A stretch of 64,000 bases of DNA from contig NZ_CP032550.1 of the NCBI RefSeq assembly GCF_009735645.1, positions 1,860,001-1,924,000 of the forward strand, written 5' to 3'. The stretch is from Microbacterium oryzae. GTDB taxonomy: Bacteria > Actinomycetota > Actinomycetes > Actinomycetales > Microbacteriaceae. The notes under the pieces were generated by a model that was not told the origin of the DNA, ran no database searches, and worked only from the letters and a program-made list of their open reading frames with translations. Positions 53,597 to 60,148 of this stretch are shown here, in pieces. Position 1 is the first letter of the stretch, and every line of letters starts with the position of its first letter. The position numbers and the translations under genes are program-made.

Positions 53597-54231
53597 GGCG
53601 GCTCCTGCTCCCCGGCGGCGTCGTCCTCGCCGGCGTCCTGCTGACGGGATGCGCGGCGGACGCGTCCGACTCGCAGACCACCGCGACGCTGCAGGACGGG
53701 GTCGTCGAGATCGCCGAGAGCGCCGCCTCGGGCGACCACGACGCGGCCCTCTCCTCCCTCGACGCGCTCGCGCAGGACGTGGACGACGCTCTCGTGGCCG
53801 GCGACATCGACGGCGGCCGAGCGGTCGCCATCCGGGATGCCATCGACGTCGTGCGTGCGGACCTCGAGACGCTCGCGGCTCCCGAGCCCTCACCGACGCC
53901 GAGCGAGCCCGTGCAGGAGGTCGCGACCGAGCCGCCCGCAGAGGAAGAGGCTCCCCCTGCTCCCGAGGCGCCCGTCACCGAGGCGCCCGAACAGGAGGCG
54001 CCGGAGCCCGAGACCGAGGCGCCCGAGCCGGAAAGCCCGGAGCCGGAGGTCACCGAGCCCGAGGTCACCGAGCCCGAGAACCCCGGAAACGGGAATCAGG
54101 GCAATGGGAACGGCAACAACGGCAACGGGAACAACGGCAACGGGAACAACGGGAACGGCAACAACGGCAATGGGAACGGGAACCAGGGGAACGGGAACGG
54201 CAACCAGGGCAAGGGGCACGGAAAGAAGTAG
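53593..54231 (+). CDS. Lipoprotein with Pro/Glu-rich and Asn/Gly repeat regions
   Basis: The 212-residue protein has a lipoprotein signal with LLTGC (Cys20), a helical region (about 30-95), a Pro/Glu/Thr stretch (about 98-165) and a C-terminal tail of GNGN(N/Q) repeats ending GKGHGKK. The tail is encoded by repeated AACGGCAACGGGAAC-type units. The protein is probably anchored outside the membrane, with the flexible tail reaching into the wall. It starts with GTG inside the kinase stop (GTGA) and so is translationally coupled; it may be the kinase's extracytoplasmic partner. No family recognised. Confidence 0.82.
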   Translation: MRRLLLPGGVVLAGVLLTGCAADASDSQTTATLQDGVVEIAESAASGDHDAALSSLDALAQDVDDALVAGDIDGGRAVAIRDAIDVVRADLETLAAPEPSPTPSEPVQEVATEPPAEEEAPPAPEAPVTEAPEQEAPEPETEAPEPESPEPEVTEPEVTEPENPGNGNQGNGNGNNGNGNNGNGNNGNGNNGNGNGNQGNGNGNQGKGHGKK

Positions 54232-54269
54232 GCCGGCCGGTTCCGCTCTCGCGGAGTCCCGGCCGGCCT
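54230..54269. terminator. Terminator after the kinase-lipoprotein operon
   Basis: An 11-bp GC-only stem (AGGCCGGCCGG / CCGGCCGGCCT) begins inside the lipoprotein stop codon. It lies between the operon and the convergent small gene. Confidence 0.65.
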
Positions 54270-54291
54270 GAATCGAACCCGTGGGCGCGGG

Positions 54292-54435
54292 TCAGACCTC
54301 TTCGTCGCGGTCGACGTCGGTGTACTGCCCCGGCTGCTCGACGGTGCGGTTCGGACGCTCCTGCCCGTCCGGCTCCTCCACGTCGGTGTACTCCCCGGGG
54401 TCCTGCTGGTCGTCTCGACCCGTCTGCGTGCTCAT
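54292..54435 (-). CDS. Small acidic protein with duplicated YTDV motif (47 aa)
   Basis: The frame from ATG 54435 encodes 47 residues starting MSTQTGRDDQQDPG. It contains PGEYTDVEEPDGQERPN and PGQYTDVDRDEE, an internal duplication of a PGxYTDV(E/D) motif. GAAGGAG lies at ideal spacing upstream. No signal, helix or known domain; it looks intrinsically disordered. It lies between the lipoprotein terminator and another small acidic gene. I know of no described function. Confidence 0.65.
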   Translation of the reverse strand: MSTQTGRDDQQDPGEYTDVEEPDGQERPNRTVEQPGQYTDVDRDEEV

Positions 54436-54463
54436 GATCGCTCCTTCGCTGATCGTCTCGGGG

Positions 54464-54706
54464 TCACTCCGGTTCCGGAGCGCCCTCCTCGCCGGGGATC
54501 TCCGCGTCGATGACGCCGATCCCGATGGCGTGGTGGCTGGCGTCGTCGTTCACCTGCGGCTCGTCGGCGCGGGGCTCCTCGCCGGGCTCCTGAGAGGTGC
54601 TCGGCGCCTCCAGCGTCGCGTCCGCGCGCTCCTCCTCGGGGCGCATGTCGACGGCTTCCTCGTTCTCGGTGGACGTCTCCGTGGACGGGCGTTCTGCATC
54701 GGTCAT
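54464..54706 (-). CDS. Small acidic, probably disordered protein (80 aa)
   Basis: The 80-residue protein is rich in Glu/Asp, Pro and Ser, with no hydrophobic core except a short AIGIGVIDAEIPGEEG near the C-terminus. ATG 54706 is chosen because GAGGAGG precedes it; an upstream GTG at 54758 has none. It may be co-transcribed with the 47-residue gene 28 bp downstream. No recognised family. Its composition suggests a stress-related or binding role, but that is only a guess. Confidence 0.6.
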   Translation of the reverse strand: MTDAERPSTETSTENEEAVDMRPEEERADATLEAPSTSQEPGEEPRADEPQVNDDASHHAIGIGVIDAEIPGEEGAPEPE

Positions 54707-54785
54707 ATACGGCCTCCTCGTGTCGCCACCATCCTGGAGGATGAGCGGCCCTGGCACCACGGGTTGACCCGAGCGCCGGAGGAGA

Positions 54786-55178
54786 TTAGGCCTCGGGCGG
54801 AAGCGGCGCGTCCCAGGGCTCGGCCTGCGCGACCGTCTGGTCGGAGTCGTGGACGGTCACGGTCTGGTCGAGCAGGCTGACACCCACCTCGTCGGCGCGC
54901 ACGCGATGCGCGGCCTCGTCGGCAGCGCCATCCTCCCCGGTGCCCGCGAAGAAGACCCGCATGCGCCCGGTGCTGCGCTGCGCGGCCTCCACGAGTGCGG
55001 TCGCCTGAGCGCCGCTCACGAGCACGTCGTACGCGGCTGCCGGTCGCCCCTCCTTCACGCCGGCGGCGCGGTCGACCTCGTCGAGGACGAGCACGCGGGC
55101 CCGGGCGTACGGCTCGCCCTCGCCGCGGTGCAGCTCCGAGATCTGCTCGAGGTCGCCGATGCGCGTGATGTAGGTCAT
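54786..55178 (-). CDS. Small protein, possibly OB-fold/SSB-like
   Basis: The 130-residue protein has alternating beta-type strands (RARVLVLDEVD, AAYDVLVSG, MRVFFAGTG, VRADEVGVSLL) in an order that recalls a divergent single-stranded-DNA-binding OB fold, as in some small actinobacterial Ssb-like proteins. This is pattern similarity only. AGGAGGAG precedes ATG 55178. Divergent from the histidine phosphatase gene. Treat as hypothetical with a tentative fold. Confidence 0.6.
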   Translation of the reverse strand: MTYITRIGDLEQISELHRGEGEPYARARVLVLDEVDRAAGVKEGRPAAAYDVLVSGAQATALVEAAQRSTGRMRVFFAGTGEDGAADEAAHRVRADEVGVSLLDQTVTVHDSDQTVAQAEPWDAPLPPEA

Positions 55179-55324
55179 GGTCGTGACTCCTCCTGGTGGG
55201 ATGGCGGCACGCTCACGGTATGCAGGCGGGCAGGGCCGCTGACAGGGGTTGACACCACCCGGCATCGGGACGAGGTGCGCACCGGAGCGGCGCCCGGGAG
55301 ACGCAGGGAGACTACGGTTGCCGT

Positions 55325-55978
55325 GTGCTCGCGAACGATCCACTGCTCGACCACCCGGCTCCCGACAACCCGCAGGGGAAGCTCGTCCTCCTGCGCCATG
55401 GCGAGACCGAGTGGTCGAAGGATGGCCGGCACACCGGGCTGTCGGACATCCCGCTGACCGCGCGCGGCGAGGATCTCGCCCGCGGCGCCGGCGAGCTGGT
55501 CGCCGACTACGACTTCTCCCTCGTCCTGACGTCGCCGCTGCAGCGGGCGCGCCGCACCGCCGAGCTCGCGAATCTGCACGCCGAGGTCGATCCGCTCCTC
55601 GTCGAGTGGGACTACGGCGGGTACGAGGGGCGCACGACGATGGACATCCGCCGCGAGCTGGGGTACAACTGGAGCGCCTTCACCCACGGGGTGATCCGCG
55701 GCGAGACGCCCGGAGAGACCGTGGAGGAGGTCGCCGCACGGGCATCGCGCGTGCTCACGCGCGTGCTCCCCGCCATGGCGGAGGGAGATGTGGCGCTGGT
55801 CGCGCACGGCCACTTCCTGCGTATCCTGACGGCGGTGTTCCTGCGGATGACACCCCGCTTCGCCGCGCAGATCACGCTCGATGCCGGATCGGTGTCGGTG
55901 CTGAGCTTCTACCGCGAGCAGCCGGCCATCCTGTCCTGGAACTACGGACGCCAGCTCCCTGAATCGCCCCGGGTTTAG
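55325..55978 (+). CDS. Histidine phosphatase family protein
   Basis: The 217-residue phosphoglycerate-mutase-like phosphatase has the RHGE motif in LVLLRHGETEWS, Arg in LQRARRTAE, Glu in VEWDYGGYEG and the second His in VALVAHGHFLR. GTG at 55325 is the start. Its TAG stop overlaps the TAA of the convergent transposase remnant, so the insertion-sequence edge sits at or in the last codons and the native C-terminus may be altered. Substrate unknown. Confidence 0.88.
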   Translation: MLANDPLLDHPAPDNPQGKLVLLRHGETEWSKDGRHTGLSDIPLTARGEDLARGAGELVADYDFSLVLTSPLQRARRTAELANLHAEVDPLLVEWDYGGYEGRTTMDIRRELGYNWSAFTHGVIRGETPGETVEEVAARASRVLTRVLPAMAEGDVALVAHGHFLRILTAVFLRMTPRFAAQITLDAGSVSVLSFYREQPAILSWNYGRQLPESPRV

Positions 55979-56428
55979 TGGAGGGCGAGTTCTCCCAGCG
56001 CCGGCTGGCGCTGGGGGTTGACCTCACGGTAGTACTCGTTCTCCTTTTCGATCGGCGTGAGGTATCCGATCGATGAGTGCAGCCGGTTCTCGTTGAACCA
56101 GTGCACCCAGGACAGCGTGGCGAGTTCGAGGTCATCGGCGCCGCGGAACGGACCGTCGATCTTCACGCACTCAGTCTTGTAGAGCCCGACGACGCTCTCT
56201 GCGAGGGCATTGTCGTAGCTGTCGCCGACGGTCCCGATCGATGCGATCGCGCCGACTTCAGCGAGCAGGTCTGTGTAGCGCAACGCGGTGTACTGCGACC
56301 CGGCGTCCGAATGTTGGATGACGCCGGTGATGTTCTGACCGGCCCGGTCGCGCACCCACAATGCCATCTCGAGGGCGTCCAACGGCAGGTCGGTGGGCAT
56401 CTTCGACATCGTCCGCCACCCGACGATC
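55975..56428 (-). pseudogene. IS3-family transposase remnant (C-terminal part of OrfB)
   Basis: About 150 residues of an IS3-type integrase core are readable: GVIQHSDAGSQY with the second catalytic Asp, then DNALAESVVGLYKTE with the Glu, and the GYLTPIEKENEYY tail. The N-terminal part with the first Asp is missing because the frame meets the inverted repeat of another element at 56428. This is a dead remnant. Its sequence differs clearly from the adjacent intact transposase, so it comes from a different IS. Confidence 0.88.
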
Positions 56429-56459
56429 GGGTCTGCTGAGGCTTTGATTGAGTCCGGTG

Positions 56460-57344
56460 TTATGCCGCCAGGGCGACGGCTTCCATCATTATGGTCTCGA
56501 ACTCGACTGGGGTCAGTTTTCCGAGGCGACGCTGGCGGCGTTTGCGGTGGTAGACCCCTTCGATCCATCTCAAGATCGCCAGTCTGAGCTCGTGTCGAGT
56601 GGCCCAGGGGTGCCGGTCGAGGACGTTCTTCTGCAGCAGCGAGAACCAGCTCTCCATGGCGGCATTGTCTCCGCATGCCCCGACCCGGCCCATCGATCCA
56701 CGAAGGTAGTGGCGCTTGAGGGCCTTCACGAATTTCCTGGAACGAAATTGACTGCCTCGATCCGAATGCACGATCACACCGGTCGGGTTGCCGCGGTGCG
56801 CGACGGCCATCTCGAGCGCGCTCACCGCCAGCCTGGCCTTCATCCGCGAGTCGATCGCGTAGCCGACGATCTTGTTCGCCCACACGTCTTTGATCGCGCA
56901 GAGGTAAAGCTTGCCCTCCGCGGTCCAGTGCTCGGTGATGTCGGTCAGCCACAGCTGGTTCGGGGCGTCGGCAGTGAAGTCGCGGTGCACGAGATCATCG
57001 TGCACCGGCGGGCCTGCCTTCCGGTAACGGCGCTTGCGGGTCGTGATCACCGACCGGATCCCCGCGAGGCGGCACAGCCGCCACACGCGCCGCTCGGACA
57101 CCCGATAGCCGAGATCGGCGAGGTCATCCGCAAGCACCCGATACCCGCCCTCGGGGTCCTCCTCGTGCAGCTGCCGCAGCACCTCGATGAGATGCTGCTC
57201 CTCTGCTTCCCGCGCCGAGACCGGGTTCTTGAGCCACTGGTAGTACGCCTGCTCGGAGAACCCGAGCACCCGGCACGCCACCGCGACCGGCACCCTGACA
57301 GGGGCACCGGCCGCGGCCATCTCGCGGACGAGCGGGTAGATCAT
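56460..57344 (-). CDS. IS3-family transposase OrfB (DDE integrase core)
   Basis: The 294-residue protein begins with an HTH_21-like region and has an rve core with a DD(35)E triad: Asp135 in WLTDITEHW, Asp195 in VIVHSDRGSQF and Glu231 in DNAAMESWFS. Length is normal, and the C-terminal KLTPVEFE is typical, so the enzyme looks intact. Its ATG overlaps the orfA TGA by 4 bp in a shifted frame, so it could be made by re-initiation or by frameshifting at the AAAATGA junction. Confidence 0.93.
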   Translation of the reverse strand: MIYPLVREMAAAGAPVRVPVAVACRVLGFSEQAYYQWLKNPVSAREAEEQHLIEVLRQLHEEDPEGGYRVLADDLADLGYRVSERRVWRLCRLAGIRSVITTRKRRYRKAGPPVHDDLVHRDFTADAPNQLWLTDITEHWTAEGKLYLCAIKDVWANKIVGYAIDSRMKARLAVSALEMAVAHRGNPTGVIVHSDRGSQFRSRKFVKALKRHYLRGSMGRVGACGDNAAMESWFSLLQKNVLDRHPWATRHELRLAILRWIEGVYHRKRRQRRLGKLTPVEFETIMMEAVALAA

Positions 57345-57640
57345 TTTGAGGGCGTGATATGCGCCTGCGACAGATACGCCGCAGCCCGACGGAGCACCTC
57401 GTTCTCCATCTCCAGCTCCCGGATCCGCTTGAGCGCGGCCGCCATCTCACGCCGCTCCTGCGGATCGGTCGACGGGGTCATCCCATGAGACTGGAACTTC
57501 GCATCACGCACCCAGGTCTGCAACGCGGTCTTCGAGACTCCGAGGTCCTTGCACACCACCTTCTGCGCGATGCCGGACTCCACAAGCGCGACCGCATCCC
57601 GCTTGAACTCGTCCGTGTACTTGATCGGCATGACTGCCAT
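57341..57640 (-). CDS. IS3-family transposase OrfA (HTH protein)
   Basis: The 99-residue HTH_Tnp_1 protein starts with KYTDEFKRDAVALVESG. It has the helix-turn-helix CKDLGVSKTALQTWVRD and a C-terminal leucine-rich coiled coil (RIRELEMENEVLRRAAAYL) used for OrfAB multimerisation. It ends in TCAAAATGA, overlapping orfB. Confidence 0.93.
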   Translation of the reverse strand: MAVMPIKYTDEFKRDAVALVESGIAQKVVCKDLGVSKTALQTWVRDAKFQSHGMTPSTDPQERREMAAALKRIRELEMENEVLRRAAAYLSQAHITPSK

Positions 57641-57704
57641 CCTTCCAGCGCAACCCTCCCAGGATTACGCGGTCAAGGACTCAATCAAAGCCTCAGCAGA
57701 CCCG

Positions 57705-58090
57705 TCACTGCCCGGCTGCTGGCTGCTCGTCGAATGGCCCGACGACGCCACCGAGCCCACCGACTACTGGCTCTCCACCCTCCCGGAGAACACCCCGATC
57801 GCCGAGCTGGTCCGGCTCGGCAAGATCCGGTGGCGCATCGAGCACGACTACCGCGAACTCAAGCACGGCCTCGGCCTGAACCACTTCGAAGGCCGCACCT
57901 GGCCCGGCTGGCACCACCACGTCGCCCTCGTCACCGCCGCGCACCTCTTCATCACGACCCAGCGCCTCACCGCCGACCCAAAAGCGGCGGGGGCAGCCTG
58001 AGCTTCTACGACACCCTCCGCGAGCTCCAGACCGCGATCATCCGTCTTATGTCATGCCGTCCCTACTGCCAACGAGCTGGACCAACCTAA
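57705..58090 (+). pseudogene. IS701-type transposase remnant (C-terminal, frameshifted)
   Basis: The remnant encodes CWLLVEWPDD, then RWRIEHDYRELKHGLGLNHF and GWHHHVALVTAAHLFIT, the C-terminal DDE region of IS701/ISXO2-like transposases. Everything upstream is missing at the inverted repeat of the IS3 element. The frame hits a stop at 58001, while the expected tail (SLSFYDTLRELQTAIIRL) continues in a different frame, so there is also a frameshift near 57975-57990. It is non-functional. Confidence 0.82.
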
Positions 58091-58100
58091 CCAAGTACTA

Positions 58101-59297
58101 CTAGGAGGGCACGACCTCGGTCTCGCCCTCCCAGGCCGGCTCGCGTCCCTCGTCGAGAGCTACATCGAACGGCCTCTGATCGCTCAGCGTCCACTCCGGC
58201 AGGTAGGTCTTCTGGCCACCGTTGACGGCCGACTCGTGCGACAGGATGCCCGCACACGTGATGTTCGCCGCCTGCACCGCGTTGGGGAACGTCTCCCCCT
58301 CGCCGGCGACCGCCATGAGCAGCGCGTGGGCGAGATGCGGGTGCGATCCCCCGTGACCGCCGCCCTGCACGAACGACCGGTGCTCCGACTCGCCCTCATC
58401 GGTGTAGACGCCCGCGGTCGTGAACGACTGGATTTCGGCGGGCAGCTGGCTCGCGAAGTCGGGCACCTCGATCCGCTCGGCACGCTCGCCGAGGTAGACG
58501 ACGTGCGAACCGTCCTCCGTCTGCGACCACTCGAAGGAACGGATCGCACCGTACGCGTCGAAGCTCTCCCGGTACTCCCGGGCGACGGCCCAGAGATGCC
58601 GGGTGACCTCCGCGCCCAGATCGGCGTCGAGGAACTTGATGTGGGTCGACTCGATCGCGAACGGCGAGCCGTAGGCGGACTTCATCCGCTCGAAGACCGA
58701 GCCCGATCCGAGCGCCTGGACGTACTCGGCCTGGTGGCGGCCGAGCGCGAGCGTGGGGCTGATCGCGTGCGTCGCGTTGTACATCGGCGGCATGCCGTCC
58801 CAGTACGACGGCCACCCGGTCATGTCCTGGTGGTGCGAGGCGCGCAGGAACTGGAGCTTGCCGAGCGCGCCCGAGCGATAGAGGTCCTGGACGAAGAGGA
58901 ACTCACGGCTGTACACCGTCGTCTCCATCATCATGTACGTCAGGCCCGTGCGACGCTGGGCGTCGACGATGCGCTTGCAGTCCTCGACGGAGATCGCCAT
59001 CGGAATGGTGCAGCCGACGTGCTTGCCCGCCTCCAGAGCGGCGACAACATGGTCGGCGTGGAACTGCAGCGGGGTGTTGATGTGGATGATGTCGATGGAT
59101 GCGTCGGCCAGCATCCGGTCGTAGTCGGTGTAGCGGACTTCCACGCCGTACCGGTCCCCGACCTCGTCGAGCTTCGATTGCGTGCGCTGGCAGATGGCAT
59201 ACATCTCGGCATTCGGGTGCCGCTGGTAGATGGGGATGAACTCCGCACCGAATTCCAGTCCCACGATGCCCACTCGGTACACGTCCTTGGTGGCCAT
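58101..59297 (-). CDS. Gfo/Idh/MocA family oxidoreductase (glycoside-type operon)
   Basis: The 398-residue protein has GIVGLEFGAEFIPIYQRHP as its Rossmann start. The usual EKP position reads TIPMAIS (GKHVGCTIPMAIS), so the canonical catalytic lysine motif is absent. The C-terminal domain has GGGHGGSHPHLAHALL. Members lacking EKP occur in 3-keto-sugar or glycoside pathways, sometimes as isomerases or lyases. ATG 59297 follows AGGAAAGG. It is the last gene of the operon, next to the IS remnant. Confidence 0.85.
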   Translation of the reverse strand: MATKDVYRVGIVGLEFGAEFIPIYQRHPNAEMYAICQRTQSKLDEVGDRYGVEVRYTDYDRMLADASIDIIHINTPLQFHADHVVAALEAGKHVGCTIPMAISVEDCKRIVDAQRRTGLTYMMMETTVYSREFLFVQDLYRSGALGKLQFLRASHHQDMTGWPSYWDGMPPMYNATHAISPTLALGRHQAEYVQALGSGSVFERMKSAYGSPFAIESTHIKFLDADLGAEVTRHLWAVAREYRESFDAYGAIRSFEWSQTEDGSHVVYLGERAERIEVPDFASQLPAEIQSFTTAGVYTDEGESEHRSFVQGGGHGGSHPHLAHALLMAVAGEGETFPNAVQAANITCAGILSHESAVNGGQKTYLPEWTLSDQRPFDVALDEGREPAWEGETEVVPS

Positions 59298-59329
59298 GTT
59301 CTCGTCCTTTCCTGCTCCGACGGAGCTGC

Positions 59330-60148
59330 TCACTTCTTCGTTTCTCCCGCGTCGACGGTCATCGCGAGCCCGGTGACGCGGCGCGCCTCGTCCGACAGCA
59401 ACCAGGTGACCGCTGCCGTGACGTCCTCGATCTCGACGTTCCGCGCGATCAGCTGTCGCTCGCGGAACCCGCTCAGCAGTTCCTCACGCGGAATCCCGTT
59501 CAGCTCGACCATCGCGGTCGTCATGTCCGTGTCGACCCCGGCGGGGTGAACGGAGTTGCACCGGATGCCGTAGGGTCCAAGCTCCGCGGCGAGCGCTTCC
59601 GCCAGCCCCACGAGACCGGCTTTGGCCGCCACATAGTGGCTGAGTCCGGGCACTGCTTTGATCGCGACCCCTGAGCCGATGAGGACGATGGATGCGTTCT
59701 CCGCCCTCTGCAGCAGATGGGGCACGACCGCACGACAGGTGTAGAAGGCCCCCGACAGCGTAACGTCGATCATCGTGCGCCAGTTCTCGACGGGGAGCTC
59801 CCACGTGTTGTGGAAACGGTCCGTGATGCCCGCGTTCACCACGAGGTGGTCGATCCCGCCGAGCCTCTCGGCGGCGGCATCGGCGGCCGCTTGGAGCCCG
59901 GCGGGATCGCGCACGTCGACCTCGAAGACCTCGGCGGAGCGACCGATCGCGCGCACCTCCGCGGCCACGGCGGCGAGGTCGGCGCTCGTCGCGGTCGGAT
60001 AGGGCGGGTGATCGATCGCCCCGGCGCCTCCGAGGTCGACGAGCGCGACATCCGCTCCTTCGCGGGCGAGCCGAAGCGCGTGGCTGCGACCCTGCCCACG
60101 ACCCGCGCCCGTCACGAACGCGACCCGGCCGCTGAAGCGGTCACCCAC
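59330..60148 (-). CDS. SDR oxidoreductase, mycofactocin-coupled-like
   Basis: The 272-residue SDR has VTGAGRGQGRSHALRLAREG, the start pattern of the mycofactocin-coupled SDR group. An insertion with IDHPPYPTATSADL lies after the first beta-alpha unit. NAG, Ser in LIGSGVAI, YVAAK and TGLAMTVDAGETKK complete the fold. Such SDRs can hold NAD tightly and use mycofactocin as acceptor, but no mycofactocin genes are visible here. GTG 60148 overlaps the TAG of the GMC gene (TAGTG). Confidence 0.8.
   Translation of the reverse strand: MGDRFSGRVAFVTGAGRGQGRSHALRLAREGADVALVDLGGAGAIDHPPYPTATSADLAAVAAEVRAIGRSAEVFEVDVRDPAGLQAAADAAAERLGGIDHLVVNAGITDRFHNTWELPVENWRTMIDVTLSGAFYTCRAVVPHLLQRAENASIVLIGSGVAIKAVPGLSHYVAAKAGLVGLAEALAAELGPYGIRCNSVHPAGVDTDMTTAMVELNGIPREELLSGFRERQLIARNVEIEDVTAAVTWLLSDEARRVTGLAMTVDAGETKK

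Larger units (their letters stand above)
56428..57704 (-). mobile_element. Intact IS3-family insertion sequence with 28-bp inverted repeats
   Basis: The element is about 1.28 kb, bounded by perfect 28-bp inverted repeats with the core TGCTGAGGCTTTGATTGAGT (56428-56455 and, inverted, 57677-57704). It carries orfA and orfB on the minus strand. The exact tips may lie a few bases inside the repeat, at TG..CA. No target-site duplication is visible. The left flank is an IS3 remnant and the right flank an IS701-type remnant. Confidence 0.88.

Noticed and set aside
57549..57704. Upstream extension of the IS701-type remnant through the IS3 inverted repeat
   Set aside because: The residues before 57705 come from the IS3 element end and orfA antisense, so the open frame there is accidental.
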